This document shows positions 46,901 through 56,715 of a stretch of 64,000 nucleotides of DNA, piece after piece. Position numbers and translations under genes: made by a program. Origin of the DNA: Clostridium sp. Marseille-P299 (GTDB taxonomy: Bacteria; Bacillota; Clostridia; Lachnospirales; Lachnospiraceae); contig NZ_FJVE01000007.1 of NCBI RefSeq assembly GCF_900078195.1, positions 1,860,001-1,924,000 of the forward strand, written 5' to 3'. Under the pieces are notes generated by a model. The model had not been told where the DNA came from and made no database searches. It was given only the letters and a program-made list of their open reading frames with translations. How positions within the stretch are numbered: the first letter of the stretch is position 1; each line of letters opens with the position of its first letter.

Positions 46901-47767
46901 TTATCCTTTCACAGCTCCTGCAGTTAATCCACTCATAAAGTAACGGCTTGTAAACATATAAAGAACAATAATTGGAATAATTGAAATGGTAGATCCCGCA
47001 AACATTAAGTTCCATGCAGCAGTACCATCGCCACTGTTCTTTAACATAACAACGCCTACTGTTAAAGGACGAAGTTTATCATTTGACATAGTAAATACCA
47101 ATGGCATTATGTATTCATTCCAACCCGTACGGAAAGATAAAAGTCCGATTGTGGCAATTACTGGTTTAAGTAATGGAAAAATGATTTTATAATAAATCTG
47201 AAAAAAAGTACATCCATCAATTTTAGCTGCTTCATCTATTTCTTTCGATAAGGTATTCATATACCCACGAACTAAGAAAATATAGGTTGCTTGTCCCATT
47301 CCGGCAGAAATAAGAATAATACTAATCAAGGATTGGTTCATTTTTACTTTAACTGCAAGTTCAAAAAGAGGTCTAAGACTAACACTACCTACATTAACAA
47401 ACATAAACGCAACGAATAGACTATATAATAATTCTTTCCCTTTAAAATTCTTTCTTGCAAATACATATCCTGCCATCGTTGTGACAGTAATGGAAAGAAA
47501 CATAACTCCAAGACTTATAATTAAACTATTTACAGTATAATTAGCGAAGTTTGCCTTTTCCCACGCCTGTTTATAGTTATCAAAAATGAATTTCTTTGGT
47601 AATAAATTAGTTCCACCTAATAACAATTCGTTATTTTCCTTAAAAGAACCAAGAATAATATAAATAACAGGGTACAGAGTAACCAATGCAATTACAAGAA
47701 GGATAAGAAAGAGCAAAGCTCTTAATACTTTTGTCCTTCTCGAATAGACTACATGTGACTTTTCCAT
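46901..47767 (-). CDS. Carbohydrate ABC transporter permease (MalG type)
   Basis: 288 residues, six membrane helices. The cytoplasmic loop E-A-A-K-I-D-G-C-T-F-F-Q-I-Y-Y-K-I-I-F-P is the EAA motif that docks the ATPase. It pairs with the upstream permease. No ATPase gene is in the locus, so a shared MsmK-type ATPase from elsewhere is likely, as usual for this importer class. The stop is 4 bases from the next gene's start. Confidence 0.9.
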   Translation of the reverse strand: MEKSHVVYSRRTKVLRALLFLILLVIALVTLYPVIYIILGSFKENNELLLGGTNLLPKKFIFDNYKQAWEKANFANYTVNSLIISLGVMFLSITVTTMAGYVFARKNFKGKELLYSLFVAFMFVNVGSVSLRPLFELAVKVKMNQSLISIILISAGMGQATYIFLVRGYMNTLSKEIDEAAKIDGCTFFQIYYKIIFPLLKPVIATIGLLSFRTGWNEYIMPLVFTMSNDKLRPLTVGVVMLKNSGDGTAAWNLMFAGSTISIIPIIVLYMFTSRYFMSGLTAGAVKG

Positions 47768-47778
47768 ATATGCCTCCT

Positions 47779-48699
47779 TTAGACTACATTATCTAACTTT
47801 CTTGCCAAAAACATATAAATTGCTGTAATAACTCCGATGATCAAAGCTGCCATGAGACTTAAAACAGTCGCATAACCAATTTGAGGTGTTGTCTGGGATC
47901 CAAAGATTAATTTATATATATAGCTAAACATAACTTCTGATCTACTGTTTGGTCCACCATTGGTTAATACTAAAATAGATTCATAATCTTTTAATGCAGT
48001 CGTAATCGCTAGCATTAAAATTACTTTTAAAACTGGGCTTAACATTGGAAGTGTAATATGAAAGAAAGATTGTACACCATTTGCCCCATCTATTTTACAG
48101 CTTTCATAAACATCCTCAGAAATACTGGAAATACCAGACATAAAAAGAATCATATAGTTACCAAATCCACCCCATACTGCAACGATAATAATAGAAATCA
48201 TAACTATGGAAGTACTGCCAAGCCAGTCAATTGGAGAATGTATCATTCCTAATTTATTTAAATATGCATTTAATACACCATTGTAAACCGCAAATATAAA
48301 ACCGAAGATAAGGCTGTATACGGCTGCACTAATTACTGTAGGCATGAAATAGATTCCTCTAAAAAGACCGCTACCCTTAATTTTTTGATTTAGCAAAACT
48401 GCTAAAAGTAAAGATAATGGAATGATAATAACCAACTTCATAATTGCATATTCAAAGGTATGGAGTACACTACGCCAAAATACCGCATCATGGAACATTC
48501 TTGTAAAATTTTTAGCACCTATAAAATAAGCTGTAAATCCGTTGTAATCATAACATACATATCGAAGTAGCCAGAAAAAAGGATAGATAGAAATAACTGC
48601 AAGTAAAAACACTGCTGGCAATAGCATCAATATAGCCGCAAAATCGCCTCTGCTATTTGCTCGCTTCATTCGTTCTCTAAAACTCAATTTCTTTTTCAT
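47779..48699 (-). CDS. Carbohydrate ABC transporter permease (MalF/LplB type)
   Basis: 306 residues, six membrane helices, EAA-like loop E-S-C-K-I-D-G-A-N-G-V-Q-S-F-F-H-I-T-L-P. The positively charged N-terminus with R-E-R-M-K-R is typical of the LplB group found with YesM/YesN systems. Together with the next permease it forms the membrane channel. An intercistronic hairpin separates it from the binding-protein gene. Confidence 0.9.
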   Translation of the reverse strand: MKKKLSFRERMKRANSRGDFAAILMLLPAVFLLAVISIYPFFWLLRYVCYDYNGFTAYFIGAKNFTRMFHDAVFWRSVLHTFEYAIMKLVIIIPLSLLLAVLLNQKIKGSGLFRGIYFMPTVISAAVYSLIFGFIFAVYNGVLNAYLNKLGMIHSPIDWLGSTSIVMISIIIVAVWGGFGNYMILFMSGISSISEDVYESCKIDGANGVQSFFHITLPMLSPVLKVILMLAITTALKDYESILVLTNGGPNSRSEVMFSYIYKLIFGSQTTPQIGYATVLSLMAALIIGVITAIYMFLARKLDNVV

Positions 48700-48728
48700 A
48701 AAAAGCGTTACCCCTTTCTTTAAAACAA

Positions 48729-48758
48729 GGGATGTTTTTAGTTATCTAAAAACATCCC
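48729..48758 (-). repeat. Intercistronic hairpin between binding protein and permease genes
   Basis: GGGATGTTTTTAG, loop TTAT, CTAAAAACATCCC is a perfect 13-bp stem. It sits 20 bases after the binding-protein stop. Such hairpins partly stop transcription or stabilise the upstream mRNA, so that binding protein exceeds permease. Confidence 0.8.
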
Positions 48759-48777
48759 ATAAGTTTCGAGCACATAT

Positions 48778-50187
48778 TTATTGTTCTAAATACTCAATTG
48801 TTCCTTCATTTGGATGCATCGGATCAAAATCTTTAATTACAAGTCTTTTAATTTTTCCCATACTTACATCATTGTCCAATGCTTCATTGTATCTCTTATT
48901 AAGATCCGCAATCGCATTATCCGCACTTACATTTCCCATAATTGCATTCCAGATCGTAGCAACATAATCATCTCCTTGAATTGCTACCGTTGGTACTGCT
49001 GGATAAACACTTTCATACTCTTGCAATTTAAAATCTGCAAGTCTACCGGTTTTAGATGTATCGATGATGCCATTCATGTACTCTGAAATAGGAAGGCAAT
49101 ACCCACCTTCTAAATATCCCTTTAAGTAATCTTCACTAGAGAAGAATTTAATAACTTCCCAAGCAGCATCTTTATTTTTGCTTGAAGAAAGCATCATGTA
49201 GCCCTTCTGAGGAAGAATTGATAAAGCACCCTTTACTTCTCCATCTAAGGTTGGAACCGTTGAAACACCCCAATCAAACTTTGTTATTGGGAACTGAGAA
49301 GTAAATACACCAGCTTCTTGGGATGCATTTCCCCATATTGCAAAGGTTCCCTCAGTAAACTGTGCTCTCATGGCATCAACACCTTGGGATGTAGAACCTG
49401 GAAGTACGCTGTTATCTTTAAAGAATTGATTACATTTTTCGATAATCTCTTTATATCCATCAAAATTAAACACACCATTTTTGTAATCATATCTATAAAT
49501 TCCACTGGTTTCACAGGTTCCTTCAATCCATCGGATAAATGGATTCGCTGACGTGAAGCCAACACCGTATGTTACTCCTGCACCGTTATCTGTAACTTTC
49601 TTTGCAAGGTCAATAACACCATCTAGTGTATTTGGAAATTCAGAGTAACCTGCTGCCTCAACAAGATCTTTGTTGTATTCTATTCTTACACCACTTCTCA
49701 TACCAGTTGGAATCCAATATACATTTCCATCAATCATATTAATTCCTTCATACTTATGATTTTCTGCTTCTGTTACTTTTTGAAAATCAGCATCTGTAAT
49801 TCTATCATTTAGTGGCTCTAATATTTTTGCATCTGCAAAGGTTTTTAAATCAAATCCACTAAGTCCTGCACTAACACCAGCAATATCAGGTGCTGTACCA
49901 GAAGAATAAGCCATAGATAACATGTTTGCATAATCATCTGTGACAACTGTCAATTCGATTTTAATCCCTTTATCATTGGATTCATTGAACTCTTTGATTT
50001 TCTGATCTACATATTCAGAATCATGACGGTCATTTGTCCATACCGTAACAACCGATTTATCACCCGTATTTTGTGATCCATTCGTAGAACTCTGCCCCGT
50101 TCCTCCTGTAGATTTGCTTGCACACCCAGAAAGTAATGTGACTGACATGGCTCCCACCAATAGTAGACTTAACATTCTTTTCTTCAT
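48778..50187 (-). CDS. Extracellular sugar-binding lipoprotein of the ABC importer
   Basis: 469 residues. Signal peptide with lipobox L-L-S-G-C and lipidated Cys22. A serine/glycine-rich linker and then the type 1 binding-protein fold (V-T-V-W-T-N-D near 47, later G-T-F-A-I-W-G-N-A near 285). It should deliver oligosaccharides to the two permeases. First gene of the transporter set, 178 bases from the histidine kinase gene. AAGGAG precedes the ATG. Confidence 0.9.
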   Translation of the reverse strand: MKKRMLSLLLVGAMSVTLLSGCASKSTGGTGQSSTNGSQNTGDKSVVTVWTNDRHDSEYVDQKIKEFNESNDKGIKIELTVVTDDYANMLSMAYSSGTAPDIAGVSAGLSGFDLKTFADAKILEPLNDRITDADFQKVTEAENHKYEGINMIDGNVYWIPTGMRSGVRIEYNKDLVEAAGYSEFPNTLDGVIDLAKKVTDNGAGVTYGVGFTSANPFIRWIEGTCETSGIYRYDYKNGVFNFDGYKEIIEKCNQFFKDNSVLPGSTSQGVDAMRAQFTEGTFAIWGNASQEAGVFTSQFPITKFDWGVSTVPTLDGEVKGALSILPQKGYMMLSSSKNKDAAWEVIKFFSSEDYLKGYLEGGYCLPISEYMNGIIDTSKTGRLADFKLQEYESVYPAVPTVAIQGDDYVATIWNAIMGNVSADNAIADLNKRYNEALDNDVSMGKIKRLVIKDFDPMHPNEGTIEYLEQ

Positions 50188-50315
50188 AAGTTTCTCCTTT
50201 CAACTTCTCCCTTGATGTCATCAATTCTACCTTATTTTCGACAAAATCAACATGACATTTCTCAATCTAATTGTAACATTTTTTAATATTTTGTATCTTT
50301 TTTTGTATTTTTCAA

Positions 50316-50347
50316 GTAAAAATGCTGTAGAAATAATCTACAGCATT
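50316..50347 (-). terminator. Rho-independent terminator of the two-component genes
   Basis: AATGCTGTAGA and TCTACAGCATT are complementary over 11 bases, and on the minus strand a T-tract follows. It separates the YesM/YesN unit from the transporter operon, so the latter must have its own promoter in 50188-50315. Confidence 0.85.
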
Positions 50348-50365
50348 AATTTCTCTTGTTTAATT

Positions 50366-52192
50366 TTACTTATTATCTGGAATAGTGATAATAATACTAT
50401 TTCTATAATAAGGAATTGTCTGAAAATCCATTTCCACTTGGCCATAATAGATATTTAGTCTATCATAAATATTATGAAGCCCAATATGGCGTTTTTCTGT
50501 TTCATTCTTATCGTAAACCGCTTTCTTTGCTTTCTCTACATCAATACCGCAGCCATTGTCAATTACTTCAATACATATTTTATCTTCGTTACGATAAAAC
50601 CGCACATCAATGGTTGGAATGTAAATAGCCTCCATTGTCATTTCATCTTTAAATCCATGCTTAATGGAATTCTCAACAAGAGGTTGTAAAATTAACTTTA
50701 AAATGAGTTTATCACTTAAATCATCCTCAATATCTACATTAAAAATAATACTTTTGCTAATTCTGTGATTCATAATACTTACATATGCTTCTACATGAGA
50801 AATTTCATCTTTCACCTTAATCAGTTCCTCGCCATAATTTAAACCAATCCGCATAAACGTAGCAAGTTTATTTATCATAGAAGATGCAATCAAAGTATGA
50901 TTATTTAACACCTCAAGATTAATTCCTTCTAAGGTATTATAAAGTAAATGAGGATTGATCTGTTCTGCCAAAAGCTGTATTTCTAATTGGTACTTTTCCC
51001 GTTCATCCTCCTTCATCTGCTTAAACTGCATCTGAATCGTGTTGTACATAGATTTTATCGCATGATTTAGTTGACCAATTTCATCCTCATATTTACTTTC
51101 AAATGGTATATATCCCCGATTTTCTTGAATACCTTTTATACTTTTCATAAGATGATTTAATGGCAATGTAACATATTTTGTAAAAATATTAGAAAACAAA
51201 GCCGATAGTACAATTCCTACAACACCAAGTAGTAAAATAAAACGATTCATATCATTTATCTTCTGAGTTAAGAACTCCTTAGAAAGAATACTGATTAAAT
51301 GCAGGTTAGAAAATGGAAGCTTTTGAGAATAGACAATATGATTCTGTAAATCTGATATCTGATGTATCTGATAATCTCCAAAATTATTCTTTACACCATC
51401 TTTAAATATCGGATCACTTAAAATATCCCCCATATCCCCATTCGGCTTTAGACTTATACTTTCTCCCTCAGCATTCACTACAAAATAATCTCGGTCAAAG
51501 TGTTTGGTACTTGACAAAGAAAGACTGTTTTGAAACTTTTGAAGATTCAATAATATAACCAAATTCGTTACTGGTTCTTGAGACTCATGTGCAATCACAA
51601 CATTATCACCAGGTGATAAGATTGATAATGGAACCACGATTGGAATTACATCCTGCTGTTGTAAAAATGGACTCTGACAATATTGTAGCCATGTAATACC
51701 TCTTATCTTATCATACGAATCTAGAAAATAAGAAAGATCATTTTCTTTGCGTACTCCATAAGAATAAATTGTATAGCATGTCCCATCCTTGTTAATAAGA
51801 AATACGGATTCTATCAAATTATTGCTGTTAATCAGATTAATTAACTGCACTTGTACCCCTTCGGGATTCATATTATCCTCATCATTTCGCGCATTGACTA
51901 CCACTTTTTGTATAGGTGGAGAAGATGCAAAGTTTATTACATTCTTTAAAATAGATTCATATATATTATTCAATGAATTAGAAATTACATTCATAGAATC
52001 CTGCATCTGTATTTCAACTTCTTCAAAATATAGCTTATTAAAATAATTCCTTGTAAATAAACATAAAAAAATAGTCAATATGATAATAACGCTAAACATA
52101 CACAAACGTATCTTTGCAGAGATTTTCATATCACCAACAATTTTTAATAACTTATTCCCTAGCTTCTTTGACATATATTTTGTCCTTATCAT
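50366..52192 (-). CDS. Sensor histidine kinase, YesM type
   Basis: 608 residues. Two membrane helices (about 28-48 and 310-330) flank an extracellular sensor domain of about 260 residues; then HAMP (about 330-385), the His_kinase domain with Q-I-N-P-H-L-L-Y-N-T-L near 415 and an ATPase domain with D-N-G-C-G-I near 560. This is the YesM/LytS-type kinase. The gene overlaps the response regulator by 41 bases; an ATG nearer 52174 (M-S-K-K) may be the real start. It senses an extracellular sugar or binding protein and activates YesN. Confidence 0.9.
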   Translation of the reverse strand: MIRTKYMSKKLGNKLLKIVGDMKISAKIRLCMFSVIIILTIFLCLFTRNYFNKLYFEEVEIQMQDSMNVISNSLNNIYESILKNVINFASSPPIQKVVVNARNDEDNMNPEGVQVQLINLINSNNLIESVFLINKDGTCYTIYSYGVRKENDLSYFLDSYDKIRGITWLQYCQSPFLQQQDVIPIVVPLSILSPGDNVVIAHESQEPVTNLVILLNLQKFQNSLSLSSTKHFDRDYFVVNAEGESISLKPNGDMGDILSDPIFKDGVKNNFGDYQIHQISDLQNHIVYSQKLPFSNLHLISILSKEFLTQKINDMNRFILLLGVVGIVLSALFSNIFTKYVTLPLNHLMKSIKGIQENRGYIPFESKYEDEIGQLNHAIKSMYNTIQMQFKQMKEDEREKYQLEIQLLAEQINPHLLYNTLEGINLEVLNNHTLIASSMINKLATFMRIGLNYGEELIKVKDEISHVEAYVSIMNHRISKSIIFNVDIEDDLSDKLILKLILQPLVENSIKHGFKDEMTMEAIYIPTIDVRFYRNEDKICIEVIDNGCGIDVEKAKKAVYDKNETEKRHIGLHNIYDRLNIYYGQVEMDFQTIPYYRNSIIITIPDNK

Positions 52193-53789
52193 TTGTCCCC
52201 ATACTTTTCCTATTATAATTGGAAGGATTCACTCCTGTATATTGTTTAAATACCCGATAAAATGAACGATAGTCATCATAGCCAACAGTTGCACCAACCT
52301 CTGCTATTGGCATCAGTGGCTCCTTCTCCATTAAATTAATTGCGTATTCCATCTTTTTTTGAATTACATAATCTCTAAAATTAATTCCTGTTTTTATTTT
52401 AAAATAACTTGTAAAATAGACGTCACTAAGATTCACATGACTGGCAACATCTTTGGCTAGAATCTTTTCACCCATATGAGACTTAATAAAATATTCTGCT
52501 GCTTGAATCACTGGATTTACAGATGAGTTCACACTAGATACCTGTCTTTTACCATAGTCTTTCAGAAAATCTTCTATAAATGATTTTAAAACGTCAAAAC
52601 TTTTTATTTGATTAATCCGAGTCACAATCTCTGCTTGTATAAATTCTATATTTTCATCCTGATCATTACGAAATTCTTTCATAACAGCTGTTATAAAATA
52701 AATACACATACCACGAATATAATTTGGTGGAGGCATTTGATCATAAAGAAGATTTGCGAAATACTCCTTACAAAATTCTTCGATCTGTTCTTCCTGATTC
52801 ATGGAGATACTATAAAATAATTGATTGTAATCTAAATTATTTGCTGCTTTTGGAGGCTGTTTCATACAAATAACGCTTTCATCAAATATATCTGTCTCAA
52901 TCTGATAAAAACTATAAGATAATCCTAATAAAGCATTCTTATAAGAGTTAGAACAGTCCGTTAGCTGTTGATTTACACTACCAATTCCAACAAGTAATTG
53001 TATCATTGAATCTTTCTTTACGCGCTTTAAGCACCTGCTTGCCAGTAAACGATAATCAACAAATACACCATCCTGCTGTTTTATATGTATAATAGCTAGC
53101 AATTCTGTTGATTTTGATATGAGAACCTCGTGTTTGGTTCTTGACAATTCTTCCTCTACCATATCCTTTAAATATTTTATCTGCTGAAACTCTTCTTCCG
53201 GTTCAATTTCATCATCCTCTATGATAGAAAACACCATCACTCGAAAAGGTGCATCCTCTAATCTTAGACTTAAACGTTGTATCTCATTTTTAATTTGCTC
53301 ATAAGAATGAAACTCATTTTTTATAAGTTGTTTCATAAATTTTTCTTTTGGATCAGACTTTATATTGAGATATTCTGTAAATGAATTGATATGATTCGAT
53401 TTAAGAATAGTTTCTTTTAGATGCCGTATCTCAGTCACCAATTCATCAATTTTTATAGGTTTTAAAAAATAGTTTTTAGCTCCCAATTGAATTGCTTTTT
53501 GGGCATATTCAAAATCTCCATATCCACTAAGAATAATAAAATTTGTATGTATGTTTTCTTGTTTTACTTTTTCCATCAGTTCTAGGCCACTCATACCAGG
53601 CATTCGAATATCGGTAATCACTATATCAGGATGACATTTTTTGATAATATCATAAGCTTCTTCCCCATTTTGTACTGTACCAACTATCATTACCCCAAAC
53701 TGGTCCCATGGTACAACAGTGGAAAGTCCGTTTCGAATGGAAGCTTCATCATCAGCGATCAAAAGCGTTATGTTCTTATTTACGTCCAT
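52152..53789 (-). CDS. Response regulator, YesN type, with AraC helix-turn-helix
   Basis: 545 residues. An N-terminal receiver domain has Asp13-Asp14, phosphoacceptor Asp60 (V-I-T-D-I-R-M-P-G) and Lys at about 111; a long middle linker (about 130-430) follows, and a C-terminal AraC helix-turn-helix (about 435-535: L-A-K-D-V-A-S-H-V-N-L-S-type and Y-D-D-Y-R-S-F-Y-R-V-F-K). It activates carbohydrate genes next to it. Its cognate kinase overlaps. Target promoter probably lies before the binding-protein gene. Confidence 0.9.
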   Translation of the reverse strand: MDVNKNITLLIADDEASIRNGLSTVVPWDQFGVMIVGTVQNGEEAYDIIKKCHPDIVITDIRMPGMSGLELMEKVKQENIHTNFIILSGYGDFEYAQKAIQLGAKNYFLKPIKIDELVTEIRHLKETILKSNHINSFTEYLNIKSDPKEKFMKQLIKNEFHSYEQIKNEIQRLSLRLEDAPFRVMVFSIIEDDEIEPEEEFQQIKYLKDMVEEELSRTKHEVLISKSTELLAIIHIKQQDGVFVDYRLLASRCLKRVKKDSMIQLLVGIGSVNQQLTDCSNSYKNALLGLSYSFYQIETDIFDESVICMKQPPKAANNLDYNQLFYSISMNQEEQIEEFCKEYFANLLYDQMPPPNYIRGMCIYFITAVMKEFRNDQDENIEFIQAEIVTRINQIKSFDVLKSFIEDFLKDYGKRQVSSVNSSVNPVIQAAEYFIKSHMGEKILAKDVASHVNLSDVYFTSYFKIKTGINFRDYVIQKKMEYAINLMEKEPLMPIAEVGATVGYDDYRSFYRVFKQYTGVNPSNYNRKSMGTNDKDKIYVKEARE

Positions 53790-53872
53790 TTCTTCCTCCC
53801 AAAATGCTTATTTCCATTATTTTATCATTATATTAATTGGTTATCAATGCCAAACAATGATTGTCTCAATCT

Positions 53873-54481
53873 TTACTCTGCTGAATTAATCAAATGTTCA
53901 CACCTGTTAGCATAGTAAACAATGCGTCTCTCATTTGTTACTCTCCATTCATGAATGCCAGTGTCTCCCGTAGGAAATGCAATAGAACTCTCTACTGGCA
54001 ATCGCAAAAAGGAATGATAGAGCTGATTAATCATTCCACCATGAGTTACAACGGCAATAGTTTCATCCTCTTGATGAGAAGATAGAAGCTTTGACAGCAT
54101 CACATCTGCACGATAACGAAAGTCCAATTTCGATTCTTGGTGATAGACCGTTTCATGAATTGGCAAGTTTTTTATCTCTGGAAAACGTACGCTGGCTTCT
54201 TCACGGGATAGCCCTGCGATATCTCCATTATTAAATTCCATCAACAACTCATCTTCTATCATCCCTTGATGAAATTCTTTCGCCAAATATTCTGCTGTTT
54301 CTCTTGCCCTTTTTAATGTACTGGAATAGATTTTATTGAGTTGATAATTACTATGTATCCAAGCAGCCATTGCCTTCGCCTGCTCTCTTCCTTTTGGTGT
54401 CAGCGAAAAATCTGCTCTTCCTTCGTGAACATTTAAAATATCTGCTTCCGATTCCCCATGTCGTATCAGTAAAATTCTCAT
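53873..54481 (-). CDS. Histidine phosphatase-family protein (phosphoglycerate mutase-like)
   Basis: 202 residues. R-H-G-E-S-E near the N-terminus (residues 8-13) carries the phosphorylated His9; the second histidine lies in V-T-H-G-G near 147. Arg residues in S-S-T-L-K-R-A-R-E-T complete the site. The family includes phosphatases such as CobC and PhoE as well as mutases; the short form here fits a phosphatase. Alone between the two-component genes and a hairpin repeat. Confidence 0.85.
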   Translation of the reverse strand: MRILLIRHGESEADILNVHEGRADFSLTPKGREQAKAMAAWIHSNYQLNKIYSSTLKRARETAEYLAKEFHQGMIEDELLMEFNNGDIAGLSREEASVRFPEIKNLPIHETVYHQESKLDFRYRADVMLSKLLSSHQEDETIAVVTHGGMINQLYHSFLRLPVESSIAFPTGDTGIHEWRVTNERRIVYYANRCEHLINSAE

Positions 54482-54933
54482 AAAATTTCTCCTTAATTTA
54501 GTTTAATTTAGCATCGTATTCTTTCATTCAAAGCTTCCGTCAAGGCTTCCTTTGGTAATATGACCAAGACATCTAATTCATTCAAGGATTATTAACATAT
54601 TTACAATTTTACCAAATATAACAAAAAAAGACTACCTCATAATGTTTTTACATCATAAGTAATCTTTCTATAGGGTAACAGTGGGATTCGAAGACATATA
54701 AAACATTCCACTTTGCAATAACTAATCGTATTTTTAGTAATAAAAGCACATATTATGTCGAAAAGCATAAACTATAAGTATACTACTTATGTATTATGGC
54801 TCCGACATCGTCAAAACTGGAAACCAAGCTATAACAAGTCCATCTGACGTCCATCTGACACAAGTAGTATTAAGGTGATACCTCTTAAATCTTCATACTA
54901 AAACCATTAAATTTTAGAGAAAGGAAAACTATC
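54482..54933. other. Intergenic region between divergent genes
   Basis: Holds the hairpin repeat copy B (54621-54670) and, near 54837-54862, a direct repeat GTCCATCTGAC twice in a row. No reading frame with a good ribosome site was found. AGAAAGGA before 54934 serves the GMC gene. Confidence 0.4.
54621..54670. repeat. Interspersed hairpin repeat, copy B
   Basis: ACAAAAAAAGACTACCTCATAATG with TACATCATAAGTAATCTTTCT closely matches copies A and C. It lies upstream of both flanking genes, so it cannot be a terminator for either of them. The next 45 bases also resemble those after copy A (ACATATRAAAYRTT block). Confidence 0.65.
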
Positions 54934-56715
54934 ATGTCAAAGAAAGAAATTTATGATTATATCATAATTGGTGCCGGGACAGCTGGTGGAGTTATCGCAA
55001 AGGAATTGACGGATGATAAAAGAATCTCTGTACTTGTATTAGAAGCAGGAACCAATATGACAGAAGAATTAAGTAGCCCTTCATTAGAAACCGCCCTTAA
55101 TTTAGCTACTGATAATAAGTATTCATTTAATTTACTTTCAAAAAATGAGCTCAATATAGGCCGTCAACTGCGATTGTCAGGAGGCAGAGCTATCGGCGGA
55201 AGTTCAGAACACAATGATATGTATGCAGTTCGTGGAAGCAAAAATCTTTATGACGAATGGGCAGAACTTACGAACAATCAATGGAGCTACAAAGATGTAC
55301 AATCCTTATTTATTGAAAATGAATCCTATACTGGTGAAACACAAAAACCTCATTCTCGTGGAACTAGAGGTCCGATATTTATAAGACAGCAGATAACACC
55401 ACCAGATGGATTAATTAACACTCTAGCAGAAGCAACCTCTTGTGTATTTGATATTCCAATTGTTGAAGATTATAATACTGGAATTCGAGATTGTACGTTT
55501 ACTAAATCACAATTTATTCAAAGGAAGGTTGATGGGACATTCGTCCGCTCTTCTACGGCAACTGGTTATCTAAATGACACTATCGTAACACAAGGAAATC
55601 CATCTGACCCGGATGAGCATGGAGTCTGCGGAAGAAAATTAGACATTTATGCGAAAACTACAGTAAATAAAATTCTATTTAAACGGATCAATAGTGAGGA
55701 CGTAGCTTATGGGGTAGATTATTCTAAAAATGGAATATCAAAAAGATCCTTTGCCCGTAAAGGAATTATACTCTCTGCTGGTAGCTTTTCATCCGTTATC
55801 TTACAACGTTCAGGTATTGGAATAAAAGAAGAATTGACACAAGCAGGAATATCAACATTAATAGAAAGCCCGAATGTCGGCCACAATCTTCAATCCCATT
55901 ATACTGTCGGGATGGGTATCGAGGTTAAAACAGACCGACTACTACCAATATTGGGTGCTGACCCTAACATGCCGCTTATCCTTGGTGCATTCAAAGGAGA
56001 TACAGAACCTGGCCGACGTCTTCAGTTAGTAGGGGTACCCGTTCCTTTCTTTGTTCCTATTCAGGATGTCATTGTCAACCAATGGAAATTTGATCCAACC
56101 AAACTTACAAATGTCATGAGTTTAGGATCTGTCAATCTTAACCCGAAAAGTAAAGGTACCATTACCGTAGCTCACAGTGATCCTGAAGCATATCCATCCA
56201 TTGATTTTCATCCTTTAGAAAATTCTGAAGATTTAGATTATATCGTAGATCAATATATTGAGGCTTATAAAATTATGCTAAAGGCCAGAGAACTAGATCC
56301 ACAAGGTATCTATAAGGTTGTATACCCGAATGAAGAAATCTTCAAATTAACTGATGTTGCTGAAAAACGTAGACAACTCGCCGAATTTGCAATGGCTTCC
56401 TATGCGAATTTCGAGCATTATGGTGGTCAGTGTAGAATGGGTAGAACTATTCAAGAAGGCGTTGTTGATGGCAACTTAAATGTATTTGGAACTAAAAACC
56501 TTAAAGTTGCTGATCTTTCTATTGCACCTATTTTACCAGATGGCAATACTTCCATCCCAGCACAGATGATTGGCTTAAATGCGGTTCGTTTTATTAGAGA
56601 AAATTCAACAGCTTACAATTTTACTAATAGTGAACTTAGAAACTTTAATCAGAGTTCATCTCTTGAGGAAAGAATTGTTCAATTTTTTAAAACTATCGGC
56701 TCCCTAAGAAAATAA
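54934..56715 (+). CDS. GMC-family oxidoreductase
   Basis: 593 residues. Y-I-I-I-G-A-G-T-A-G-G-V-I-A at 10-23 binds the FAD, G-G-S-S-E-H-N-D follows near 90, and the C-terminal GMC domain has H-Y-G-G-Q-C-R-M-G near 490 and L-P-D-G-N-T-S-I-P-A-Q near 545. Family members oxidise alcohols or sugars using oxygen or another acceptor. The usual catalytic His-His/Asn pair seems partly changed (H-Y-G-G-Q rather than H-x-x-G-T-x-x-M-G), so activity is not certain. Notable in a presumed anaerobe. A palindrome related to the IS200-like hairpin follows 50 bases after the stop. Confidence 0.8.
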   Translation: MSKKEIYDYIIIGAGTAGGVIAKELTDDKRISVLVLEAGTNMTEELSSPSLETALNLATDNKYSFNLLSKNELNIGRQLRLSGGRAIGGSSEHNDMYAVRGSKNLYDEWAELTNNQWSYKDVQSLFIENESYTGETQKPHSRGTRGPIFIRQQITPPDGLINTLAEATSCVFDIPIVEDYNTGIRDCTFTKSQFIQRKVDGTFVRSSTATGYLNDTIVTQGNPSDPDEHGVCGRKLDIYAKTTVNKILFKRINSEDVAYGVDYSKNGISKRSFARKGIILSAGSFSSVILQRSGIGIKEELTQAGISTLIESPNVGHNLQSHYTVGMGIEVKTDRLLPILGADPNMPLILGAFKGDTEPGRRLQLVGVPVPFFVPIQDVIVNQWKFDPTKLTNVMSLGSVNLNPKSKGTITVAHSDPEAYPSIDFHPLENSEDLDYIVDQYIEAYKIMLKARELDPQGIYKVVYPNEEIFKLTDVAEKRRQLAEFAMASYANFEHYGGQCRMGRTIQEGVVDGNLNVFGTKNLKVADLSIAPILPDGNTSIPAQMIGLNAVRFIRENSTAYNFTNSELRNFNQSSSLEERIVQFFKTIGSLRK

